29,363 bases of DNA from an uncultured Oscillospiraceae bacterium. Its GTDB lineage: Bacteria > Bacillota > Clostridia > Oscillospirales > Oscillospiraceae. The position numbers and the translations under genes were made by a program. Positions 23,396 to 29,363 of this stretch are shown here, piece after piece; position 1 is the first letter of the stretch, and the number at the start of each line of letters is the position of its first letter. The stretch lies in contig CAAGIE010000146.1 of NCBI GenBank assembly GCA_900769835.1, positions 1-29,363 of the forward strand, in the 5' to 3' direction. The notes under the pieces are model-generated. The model made no database searches and was not told where the DNA came from. It saw nothing but the letters and a program-made list of their open reading frames with translations.

Positions 23396-24487
23396 ATGAA
23401 AGTTGCGGTTATCACACTCCATAGAGTTACCAATTTTGGCTCTTTGCTGCAAACCTATGCCACCCAGAAAAGTCTGGAGCAGTTGGGTTGTCAGGTGGAA
23501 ACCATTGATTTTGTGCCGGAGGGACTGACCTTTTTCCGTTCCGTCTGGCCCAAGGGTCACTCCACTGTGAAAAGACTCATTAAACTCCTGCCCCTCACTG
23601 CGGTGAACCTGATCCAGTTTTCCATGTCGGATCGCTTTTTAAGGCAGCACATCCACCTGAGCAAGAAGCGCTACGGCTCTTTTGCAGACCTTGCAAAAGA
23701 CTGCCCCCAGGCAGATGTGTACCTCAGCGGCAGTGATCAGGTCTGGAACACCCAGAACAGCAATCCCCCCGCAGATCTGGGCGCTTACTATCTGGCATTC
23801 GCCGGAGAGCATAAGAAAGTGGCCTACGCAGGCAGTTTTGGCAAGGACGACTTCTCTCCCGAGGAGACCGCCACTGTCACCGCCTGGCTGAAGCAATACA
23901 GCGCCCTCTCCGTGCGGGAAGACACTGCCCTGGACACCCTCCGCAATTTCGGTCTGGATGGCGTTCACGTGGTAGACCCCACCTTACTGTTGAATGCTCA
24001 GCAGTGGCAGGACTTCTGCACCAAGAAAGCGCCCGAACCCGGCTATGTGTTTATCTACAACCTTAACCGCAATAAGATTCTGGAGCAGGCCGCCGTGGCC
24101 CTGGCCAAGAAGAAGGGTCTGCGGGTGGTGAACTTTGCCGACTCCCTTGAGTTCGTCAAGGGCGCGAAAAACCGCTTCGGCAACACGCCTATGGACTTTA
24201 TCAACTACATCTCCCATGCGGATTATGTCCTCACCGACTCTTTCCACGGCACCGCATTTTCCCTGAACTTCTCCCGTCAGGTGCTTTCTGTGCCTGCCCC
24301 CAAGTATAATTGCCGTCTGGAGAGCATCCTGCGAATGACCGGTTGCGAAAACCGGATGTTCACCTCTGTGGAGGAGGCGCTGGAAAAGGCGGAGACCCCC
24401 ATCGACTACACCGTGGTCAGCCAAAAGCTGGATGCCGCGCGGCAGAAATCCGCGGAGTATCTGAAGGAGGCGTTAACTTGTCGGTAA
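23396..24487 (+). CDS. Polysaccharide pyruvyl transferase family protein (second copy)
   Basis: A 363-residue PF04230 protein. Seen: MKVAVITLHRVTNFGSLLQT, SGSDQVWNT (111-119), ALSVREDTA, HVVDPTLLL (191-199) and TDSFHGTAFSLNF (280-292). It shares motif order with the copy at 21084 but differs widely in between, so it is an old paralogue rather than a recent duplication. This suggests a different substrate position. AAGGGAGACC lies upstream of the ATG. Its last 10 bp overlap the start of the second FrhB-like gene. That overlap again ties a PF04230 gene to a ferredoxin/FrhB partner. Confidence 0.87.
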   Translation: MKVAVITLHRVTNFGSLLQTYATQKSLEQLGCQVETIDFVPEGLTFFRSVWPKGHSTVKRLIKLLPLTAVNLIQFSMSDRFLRQHIHLSKKRYGSFADLAKDCPQADVYLSGSDQVWNTQNSNPPADLGAYYLAFAGEHKKVAYAGSFGKDDFSPEETATVTAWLKQYSALSVREDTALDTLRNFGLDGVHVVDPTLLLNAQQWQDFCTKKAPEPGYVFIYNLNRNKILEQAAVALAKKKGLRVVNFADSLEFVKGAKNRFGNTPMDFINYISHADYVLTDSFHGTAFSLNFSRQVLSVPAPKYNCRLESILRMTGCENRMFTSVEEALEKAETPIDYTVVSQKLDAARQKSAEYLKEALTCR

Positions 24488-25662
24488 AAACAATTGAAAG
24501 CGTGGGCATTGCCTGTTGTGGTTGTCGGGGTTGTGAGATTGCCTGCCCCGTAAACGCCATTACATTTCAGGAGGATGCCGAGGGCTTCTACTACCCCCAA
24601 ATTCAGGACGCCTGCATCTCCTGCGGCAAGTGTCTGAAAGTTTGTCCCATCGCCAACCCGCCCGCAACCGCCTTTGCCCAACACGGCTATGCCGCCTACT
24701 TTGCAAAGCGTGAGCAGTTGCGGCAAAGCAGTTCCGGCGGTATCTTCGCCGCTCTGGCAGAGGAGATCCTCCACCGTAACGGTGTGGTCTTCGGTTGCGC
24801 CGAGGAGACCCCCGGTCATCCCCGCCACATCTGGGTGGCGCAGATGGATCGGCTCCCCCTCCTGCAAGGCTCCAAGTATGTGCAGAGCGATATGAGCGGT
24901 GTCTATGCCGCCGTAAAAGAAAAACTGGAAAGCGGCGCTCCCGTTCTGTTCTCCGGCACCCCTTGCCAAGTAGCAGGTCTATTAAACTGCGTCGGTCCCA
25001 CAGAGAACCTCTTCACCGCAGACATCATCTGCCACGGTGTCCCCAGCCGGAAAATGTATCAGGCATACCTCACCTGGCTGGAAGAAAAGACCGGCGCTCA
25101 AGTGCAGGAATTCTCCTTCCGCAGTAAAGACAAGCACGACTGGTCGCTGACCTATCGTGTCCTCTTAAAGAAAAATGAAAAAGTAAAGAAGCAGGAGCGT
25201 ATGGCCACCTTCAGCCCCTACTACCGGCATTTCCTCAAGGGTATGAACTACCGCCATTCCTGCTATGCCTGTCCCTTTGCCCAAAAGGAACGGGTCAGTG
25301 ACCTCACACTGGGCGACTTCTGGGGCATCGAACGGGTGCTTCCGGAATTCGAGAACCCCGACGGTGTTTCCGCCGTGCTGGTGAATACCGAAAAAGGTCA
25401 ACTTCTCTGGGAAAAACTGCAGGAAACTGTGGTGTCCAAAGAAGTTCCGGTGGAGCAGATCGTTGCCAACAACGGCCAACTGAAAGCCCCCACCAAGCGC
25501 TCCCCCTATCGGGACAGCATCTATCAGATCCTCAACCGGCAAGGCTACGATGCGGTGGCCGCCACCTGCCGAAGCCGCAAGGAAGAACTGATTGACGGTA
25601 TCAAAGATCTTGTCCCCAACCGCACCCGTCAAAAAATCAAAAAAATCATTAAAAGAAAATAA
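24478..25662 (+). CDS. FrhB-family iron-sulfur protein with N-terminal ferredoxin domain (second copy)
   Basis: A 394-residue protein starting at TTG 24478, with an excellent AAGGAGG (24464-24470) 7 bp before it. Earlier in-frame starts would lie deep inside the preceding gene. The ferredoxin part has Cys13, 16, 19, 23 (plus an extra Cys14) and Cys46, 49, 52, 56. The FrhB-like part has SSSGGIFAAL, QGSKYVQSDMSG, FSGTPCQVAGLL, ICHGVPS, CYACPFA and LTLGDFWGIE. The C-terminus is very basic (RTRQKIKKIIKRK), suggesting membrane contact. The role is unknown. Electron transfer to a glycan-modifying step with its PF04230 partner is the natural inference. Confidence 0.87.
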   Translation: MSVKTIESVGIACCGCRGCEIACPVNAITFQEDAEGFYYPQIQDACISCGKCLKVCPIANPPATAFAQHGYAAYFAKREQLRQSSSGGIFAALAEEILHRNGVVFGCAEETPGHPRHIWVAQMDRLPLLQGSKYVQSDMSGVYAAVKEKLESGAPVLFSGTPCQVAGLLNCVGPTENLFTADIICHGVPSRKMYQAYLTWLEEKTGAQVQEFSFRSKDKHDWSLTYRVLLKKNEKVKKQERMATFSPYYRHFLKGMNYRHSCYACPFAQKERVSDLTLGDFWGIERVLPEFENPDGVSAVLVNTEKGQLLWEKLQETVVSKEVPVEQIVANNGQLKAPTKRSPYRDSIYQILNRQGYDAVAATCRSRKEELIDGIKDLVPNRTRQKIKKIIKRK

Positions 25663-25680
25663 AGGAAGAAGGAACCCTAT

Positions 25681-26724
25681 ATGTCTCTTTTTGCAAATAA
25701 AACTCTGATGATCACCGGTGGTACCGGCAGTTTCGGCAATGCCGTGCTGAACCGCTTTTTGCAGACCGATATCGGCGAGATCCGCATTTTCTCCCGCGAC
25801 GAGAAGAAGCAGGACGATATGCGCCACGAATTCCAGGCAAAGATGCCCGAGGTAGCCGAGAAGATCAAGTTCTACATCGGCGACGTCCGTGATCTGGCAT
25901 CTGTGAAGAACGCTATGCACGGTGTGGACTATATCTTCCACGCCGCCGCCCTGAAGCAGGTTCCCTCCTGCGAGTTCTTCCCCATCGAGGCGGTAAAGAC
26001 CAACGTCCTCGGCACCGAAAATGTGCTCACCGCCGCCATCGATGCCGGTGTTTCCAACATCGTCTGCCTTTCCACTGACAAGGCCGCCTACCCCGTCAAC
26101 GCTATGGGTACTTCCAAGGCAATGATGGAGAAGGTCATCGTGGCAAAGAGCCGCACCGTGGCTCCCGAAAAGACCAAGATTTGCTGCACCCGTTACGGCA
26201 ACGTTATGTGCAGCCGCGGCTCTGTCATTCCCCTGTGGATCGAGCAGATCAAGGCAGGCAACCCCATCACCATCACCGAGCCCTCCATGACCCGCTTCAT
26301 TATGAGTCTGGACGAGGCAGTGGATCTGGTGTTGTTCGCCTTTGAAAATGGCGCTTCCGGCGACATTCTGGTGCAGAAAGCACCTGCCTGCACCATCGAG
26401 GTGCTGGCTCAGGCCGTCACCGGTCTGTTTGCCCCCGGCCACGAGATCAAGGTCATCGGCATCCGCCACGGTGAGAAAATGTACGAAACTCTGCTGACCA
26501 ACGAGGAGTGCGCCGGCGCCATCGATATGGGCGATTTCTACCGCGTTCCCTGCGACAAGCGCGGCCTGAACTACGACAAGTTCTTCAAGGAAGGCAATGT
26601 GGATCGCAACCCCCTCACCGAGTTCAACTCCAGCAATACCGAGCTTCTGAATGTGGAGCAGGTCAAGGAAAAACTTCTTTCTCTGCAGTACATCCGTGAC
26701 GAGTTGGCCGCCTGGGAGAAGTAA
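25681..26724 (+). CDS. capE: UDP-N-acetylglucosamine 4,6-dehydratase/5-epimerase CapE
   Basis: A 347-residue short-chain dehydrogenase of the CapE/WbjB/FnlA type. It converts UDP-GlcNAc to UDP-2-acetamido-2,6-dideoxy-L-arabino-hex-4-ulose and on to the L-lyxo isomer, the first step to UDP-L-FucNAc. Seen: the NAD(P) loop TGGTGSFG (12-19), FHAAALKQVPSCE, and the catalytic region STDKAAYPVNAMGTSK, in which Met142 replaces the usual Tyr of the YxxxK motif (Lys146), a feature of this dehydratase group. RYGNVMCSRGSVIPLW and MTRFIM follow. The next genes are capF (1 bp) and, two genes on, a 2-epimerase, completing the CapE-F-G set. Confidence 0.93.
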   Translation: MSLFANKTLMITGGTGSFGNAVLNRFLQTDIGEIRIFSRDEKKQDDMRHEFQAKMPEVAEKIKFYIGDVRDLASVKNAMHGVDYIFHAAALKQVPSCEFFPIEAVKTNVLGTENVLTAAIDAGVSNIVCLSTDKAAYPVNAMGTSKAMMEKVIVAKSRTVAPEKTKICCTRYGNVMCSRGSVIPLWIEQIKAGNPITITEPSMTRFIMSLDEAVDLVLFAFENGASGDILVQKAPACTIEVLAQAVTGLFAPGHEIKVIGIRHGEKMYETLLTNEECAGAIDMGDFYRVPCDKRGLNYDKFFKEGNVDRNPLTEFNSSNTELLNVEQVKEKLLSLQYIRDELAAWEK

Positions 26725-26725
26725 T

Positions 26726-27922
26726 ATGAATATTTTAGTGACCGGTGCAAAGGGCTTTGTGGGTCGCAATCTGGTGGCAAATTTGCAGACCATTCGCGAC
26801 GGCAAGAACCGCACCCGCAACCTGACCATCGAAGAAATTTTTGAATACGACATCGACACCGATCCCGCCCTTCTGGACACCTATTGCCAAAAGGCAGACT
26901 TCGTGTTCAATCTGGCGGGTGTCAACCGCCCCCAGAATCAGGAGGAGTTTATGCAGGGCAATTTCGGCTTTGCCTCCACCCTGCTGGACACCCTTCAACG
27001 ACATCACAACACCTGCCCCGTAATGATCTCCTCCTCCATTCAGGCCACCTGCATCGGCCGCTACGACAGTGACTACGGCCGCAGCAAAAAGGCAGGCGAA
27101 GAACTGATGTTCGCCTACGGCGAGGAAACCGGCGCCAAGGTGCTGGTGTACCGCTTCCCCAATCTGTTCGGCAAGTGGTGCCGCCCCAACTACAACAGCG
27201 CCGTCGCCACCTTCTGCAACAACATCGCAAACTCCCTGCCCATTCAGGTCAACGACCCCTCTGTGGAACTGGAACTTCTGTACATCGACGACCTGATGGA
27301 CGAGATGCTGGACGCTCTGGAGGGCCGCGAGCACCGTTGTGAATTCGACGGCATCCGGACCGTGCTGACTCCCGATGGCCGCTACTGTGCCGCTCCCGTG
27401 AGCCACAAGGCAACTCTTGGCCAGATCGTGGAACTGCTCCACGCATTCCGTGATCAGCCCGCCACCCTGCAGATGCCCCAGATCCCCAACGGCAGTTTTG
27501 CCAAGAAACTTTATAGCACCTATCTTTCCTATCTCCCCAAAGAAAAAGCCATCTTCGACCTGAAGATGAACTGCGATGCCCGCGGCAGTTTCACCGAACT
27601 TTTGCGGACAGAAAACTGCGGCCAGTTCTCTGTGAACATCTCCGGCCCCGGCATCACCAAGGGTCAGCACTGGCACAATACCAAGTGGGAATTTTTCATC
27701 GTTGTGGCTGGTCGCGCCCTGATCCAGCAGCGCAAGATCGGCACTGACGAGGTGCTGAACTTTGAGGTATCCGGCGAGAAGATCCAGGCTATCCACATGC
27801 TCCCCGGCTACACCCACAACATCATTAACCTTTCCGAAACCGAAAACTTAGTCACGGTGATGTGGGCCAACGAGGCCTTCGACCCCGCAAAGCCGGACAC
27901 TTTCTTTGAGATCGTAGAGTAA
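26726..27922 (+). CDS. capF: CapF-type NAD(P)-dependent reductase with C-terminal cupin domain
   Basis: A 398-residue two-domain protein. The N-terminal SDR domain has TGAKGFVG (6-13), NLAGVNRP and YGRSK (117-121). The C-terminal cupin has GQHWHNTKWEFF (His315, His317, Glu322) and GYTHNI (His364), a metal-binding set. In the capsule 5/8 type pathway, the cupin epimerises C3 and the SDR reduces the 4-keto group to give UDP-6-deoxy-L-talNAc. The length is slightly above the staphylococcal enzyme because of a longer linker region. The ATG is 1 bp after the capE stop, with GGGAG at 26714-26718. Confidence 0.93.
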   Translation: MNILVTGAKGFVGRNLVANLQTIRDGKNRTRNLTIEEIFEYDIDTDPALLDTYCQKADFVFNLAGVNRPQNQEEFMQGNFGFASTLLDTLQRHHNTCPVMISSSIQATCIGRYDSDYGRSKKAGEELMFAYGEETGAKVLVYRFPNLFGKWCRPNYNSAVATFCNNIANSLPIQVNDPSVELELLYIDDLMDEMLDALEGREHRCEFDGIRTVLTPDGRYCAAPVSHKATLGQIVELLHAFRDQPATLQMPQIPNGSFAKKLYSTYLSYLPKEKAIFDLKMNCDARGSFTELLRTENCGQFSVNISGPGITKGQHWHNTKWEFFIVVAGRALIQQRKIGTDEVLNFEVSGEKIQAIHMLPGYTHNIINLSETENLVTVMWANEAFDPAKPDTFFEIVE

Positions 27923-27935
27923 CGAGGTGAACCCC

Positions 27936-29120
27936 TTGACCCAACAACAACGCGTGCTTTTGGCAGTTTTGCGCCACGCCATATCCCCCGATATGCCCCT
28001 GCCGGACGCGGACTGTGACTGGGAGGGGGTCTGCCGGGAGGCAAGGCAGCAGGCGGTCAGTCTGATCTTCTATGACGCAGTGGCGCCGCTCCTGCCCCGA
28101 ATGTCCCCGGATGTACAACAGAAAATAAAAAGCGCCGGTATGCAAGTTGTGATGTGCAACATCAACATAGGCAACGCTCAGGCGCGGCTCACCGCCCTGC
28201 TGAACCGACAAAATATCCCCCATTTCATTTTAAAAGGCGAAGCCTCCGCTTCCTACTACCCCAAGCCCCAACTCCGCACCTTGGGAGATGTGGATTTCTG
28301 GGTGCCGGAGGAATTCTTTGGCGTCCTCCACGGGCATTTTGAAAGCGCAGGCTACGACTTTGACAAGGCCCAGCACGACCACCACATCACCTACCGTGTG
28401 CCGGGTGGTACGCTGGAAATGCACAAAACTCTGCCGGGTCTGCCCCCGGACTGCTCCCCGTTTCGGGAGATCTTAGAGGCGCTCCCCCAACTCACCACCA
28501 CGAAAAACATCGGCAGTGGTGCGTTCTCCGCGCCTGACCACACCCTCCACGGGCTGATCCTCCTGCTCCACTCCCAGCACCATCTTTTGGGCGAGGGACT
28601 GGGCTTGCGGCACCTGATGGACTGGCATTGTTATGTAAACCAAACCGCAGAAGAACCCCATTGGGAGGAAACCCTCCTGCCCCTCCTGAAGAAAACGGGT
28701 CTGTTCCGTTTTGCCCAGGTGCTCACCGCCACGGCGCATCTGGCCTTCGGCGGCACTGTCCCTCGTTGGGTCAGCGCCGACAACGCCCTTTGCGATGCCA
28801 TTCTGGAGGACATTCTCTCCGGCGGCAATTTCGGCAGAAAAGACGCCACCCGCCAGGCAAGCGCTCTGATGGTAGCCCCCCAGGAGAGCAAGTTCTCCAC
28901 CCTTTTGAAAGCCTTTCACGAATCGGTGAAAGCCCACCACCCCATTTGCAAAAAATGCGGGCTGTTTTACATTGTATTTTATCCCCTCCGGGGCATCCGC
29001 TATTTGTGGCTGATGCTCACAGGAAAACGGCAATCCCTTTTCCGGGCAATTCCGCAAGCAGACCAGCGCCGCACATTGTACGGACAACTAAAATTATTCG
29101 AGGTAGATAAACATGGCTGA
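27936..29120 (+). CDS. Nucleotidyltransferase-fold protein (PF14907-like) of unknown function
   Basis: A 394-residue protein starting at TTG 27936, preceded by GAGGTG (27924-27929) at 6 bp spacing; a GTG at 27927 overlaps that site. Seen: LKGEASASYYPKPQLRTLGDVDFW (residues about 99-122 in two parts), with LKGEA followed by RTLGDVD. The Asp118/Asp120 pair is the metal-binding DxD of the nucleotidyltransferase fold. LLLHSQHHLLGEGLGLRHLMD follows as a His-rich helix, and the C-terminal half is helical with a hydrophobic segment near the end. Such proteins are common in capsule loci of gut bacteria, but I know of no proven substrate. It sits between capF and the 2-epimerase, overlapping the latter by 8 bp. 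Confidence 0.75.
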   Translation: MTQQQRVLLAVLRHAISPDMPLPDADCDWEGVCREARQQAVSLIFYDAVAPLLPRMSPDVQQKIKSAGMQVVMCNINIGNAQARLTALLNRQNIPHFILKGEASASYYPKPQLRTLGDVDFWVPEEFFGVLHGHFESAGYDFDKAQHDHHITYRVPGGTLEMHKTLPGLPPDCSPFREILEALPQLTTTKNIGSGAFSAPDHTLHGLILLLHSQHHLLGEGLGLRHLMDWHCYVNQTAEEPHWEETLLPLLKKTGLFRFAQVLTATAHLAFGGTVPRWVSADNALCDAILEDILSGGNFGRKDATRQASALMVAPQESKFSTLLKAFHESVKAHHPICKKCGLFYIVFYPLRGIRYLWLMLTGKRQSLFRAIPQADQRRTLYGQLKLFEVDKHG

Positions 29121-29363
29121 ATTTAAGAACAACGGTAAACTCAAACTTCTGATCATCGTAGGCACCCGTCCCGAGATCATTCGCCTGGCGGCGGTCATCA
29201 CCAAGTGCCGCAAGTATTTCGACACCATTCTGGCACACACCGGTCAGAGCTACGACTCCAACCTCAACGGTGTGTTCTTCCACGACCTGGAACTGGCTGA
29301 CCCCGAGGTCTACCTCAATGCCGTAGGCAAAGACCTGGGCGAGACCATGGGCAACATCATCGC
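29113..29363 (+). CDS. UDP-N-acetylglucosamine/UDP-6-deoxy-TalNAc 2-epimerase, N-terminal part (runs off the window)
   Basis: About 83 residues are visible before the right edge. VGTRPEIIRLA (16-26), then HTGQSYDSNLNGVFFHDLEL, matches the N-terminal Rossmann-like domain of the WecB/CapG family, and the 'HTGQ.YD..LN..FF.DL' form is closer to CapG/WbjD. CapG epimerises C2 of UDP-6-deoxy-L-TalNAc to give UDP-L-FucNAc. Its place just after capE and capF supports that. GAGG (29100-29103) precedes ATG 29113, and it overlaps the previous gene by 8 bp. The C-terminal catalytic half is not in the window, so a plain WecB cannot be ruled out. Confidence 0.85.
   Translation, partial: MAEFKNNGKLKLLIIVGTRPEIIRLAAVITKCRKYFDTILAHTGQSYDSNLNGVFFHDLELADPEVYLNAVGKDLGETMGNII

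Noticed and set aside
22211..25662. Genuine F420-dependent hydrogenase subunits
   Set aside because: No other hydrogenase or F420 genes are present. Each FrhB-like gene is paired with a glycan enzyme in a capsule operon, and this type of host is not known to make F420.
25165..26880. A 571-codon minus-strand frame opposite the second FrhB gene and capE
   Set aside because: Same shadow effect. It crosses two well-supported plus-strand genes and a ribosome site between them.
1..29363. Mobile elements, CRISPR arrays, tRNA or rRNA genes
   Set aside because: No transposase or integrase frames, no regularly spaced repeats, and no cloverleaf or rRNA-like stretch were noticed. The coding style is even across the window, giving no clear sign of a recent insertion.

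Overview
The window looks like chromosome from an anaerobic Gram-positive gut-type Clostridia, most plausibly Oscillospirales/Ruminococcaceae. The reasons are a GC-rich coding style with strong AAGGAGG ribosome sites, a membrane-anchored deacetylase-like protein of a type I associate with that group, a luxS-mtnN pair, and a gene set typical of Firmicutes extracellular polysaccharide loci. This placement is inference. No rRNA, tRNA, CRISPR array, insertion sequence or phage gene was seen.

Region 1 (1-4940) is housekeeping. It holds the 3' end of a MgtE-type magnesium transporter and a bidirectional terminator. A minus-strand deacetylase-like gene follows, interrupted by one in-frame TAG. Back-to-back sigma-A promoters separate that gene from luxS-mtnN (S-adenosylhomocysteine recycling and AI-2 formation). 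Next come mntP (manganese export) behind a consensus promoter, a VanZ-like protein and a small lipoprotein, closed by a strong hairpin terminator at 4914-4938.

Region 2 (4941-5127) is an AT-rich regulatory gap with one good promoter (5024-5053) and a 58-bp-phased imperfect direct repeat.

Region 3 (5128 to the right edge) is one plus-strand exopolysaccharide/capsule operon of at least 24 genes. Gaps are 27 bp or less, several genes overlap, and no internal terminator was seen. It encodes a sugar aminotransferase and an initiating phosphoglycosyl transferase; a PLP-fold protein overlapping an ATP-grasp ligase; two GT4 glycosyltransferases; a Wzy-like polymerase; a Wzx-like flippase; and a GT-A glycosyltransferase. 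A second ATP-grasp ligase follows, with a DctM/TRAP-like permease and a small two-helix membrane protein. Then come an RmlC-like epimerase, a membrane acyltransferase and a second sugar aminotransferase. Two consecutive 'polysaccharide pyruvyl transferase + FrhB-like iron-sulfur protein' pairs follow. The window ends with CapE, CapF, a nucleotidyltransferase-fold protein and the start of a CapG/WecB-like 2-epimerase.

Read together, region 3 is a Wzx/Wzy-dependent pathway. The PGT loads a first, probably amino-, sugar on undecaprenyl phosphate. GTs extend the repeat with UDP-L-FucNAc made by CapE-CapF-CapG and probably an aminated dTDP-sugar. Wzx flips the unit and Wzy polymerises it. The least explained parts are the doubled PPT/FrhB modules and the two ATP-grasp modules, one of them beside a TRAP-like permease. 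These suggest unusual non-sugar decoration of the polymer. Chain-length and tyrosine-kinase regulators are not in the window and may lie beyond its right edge.
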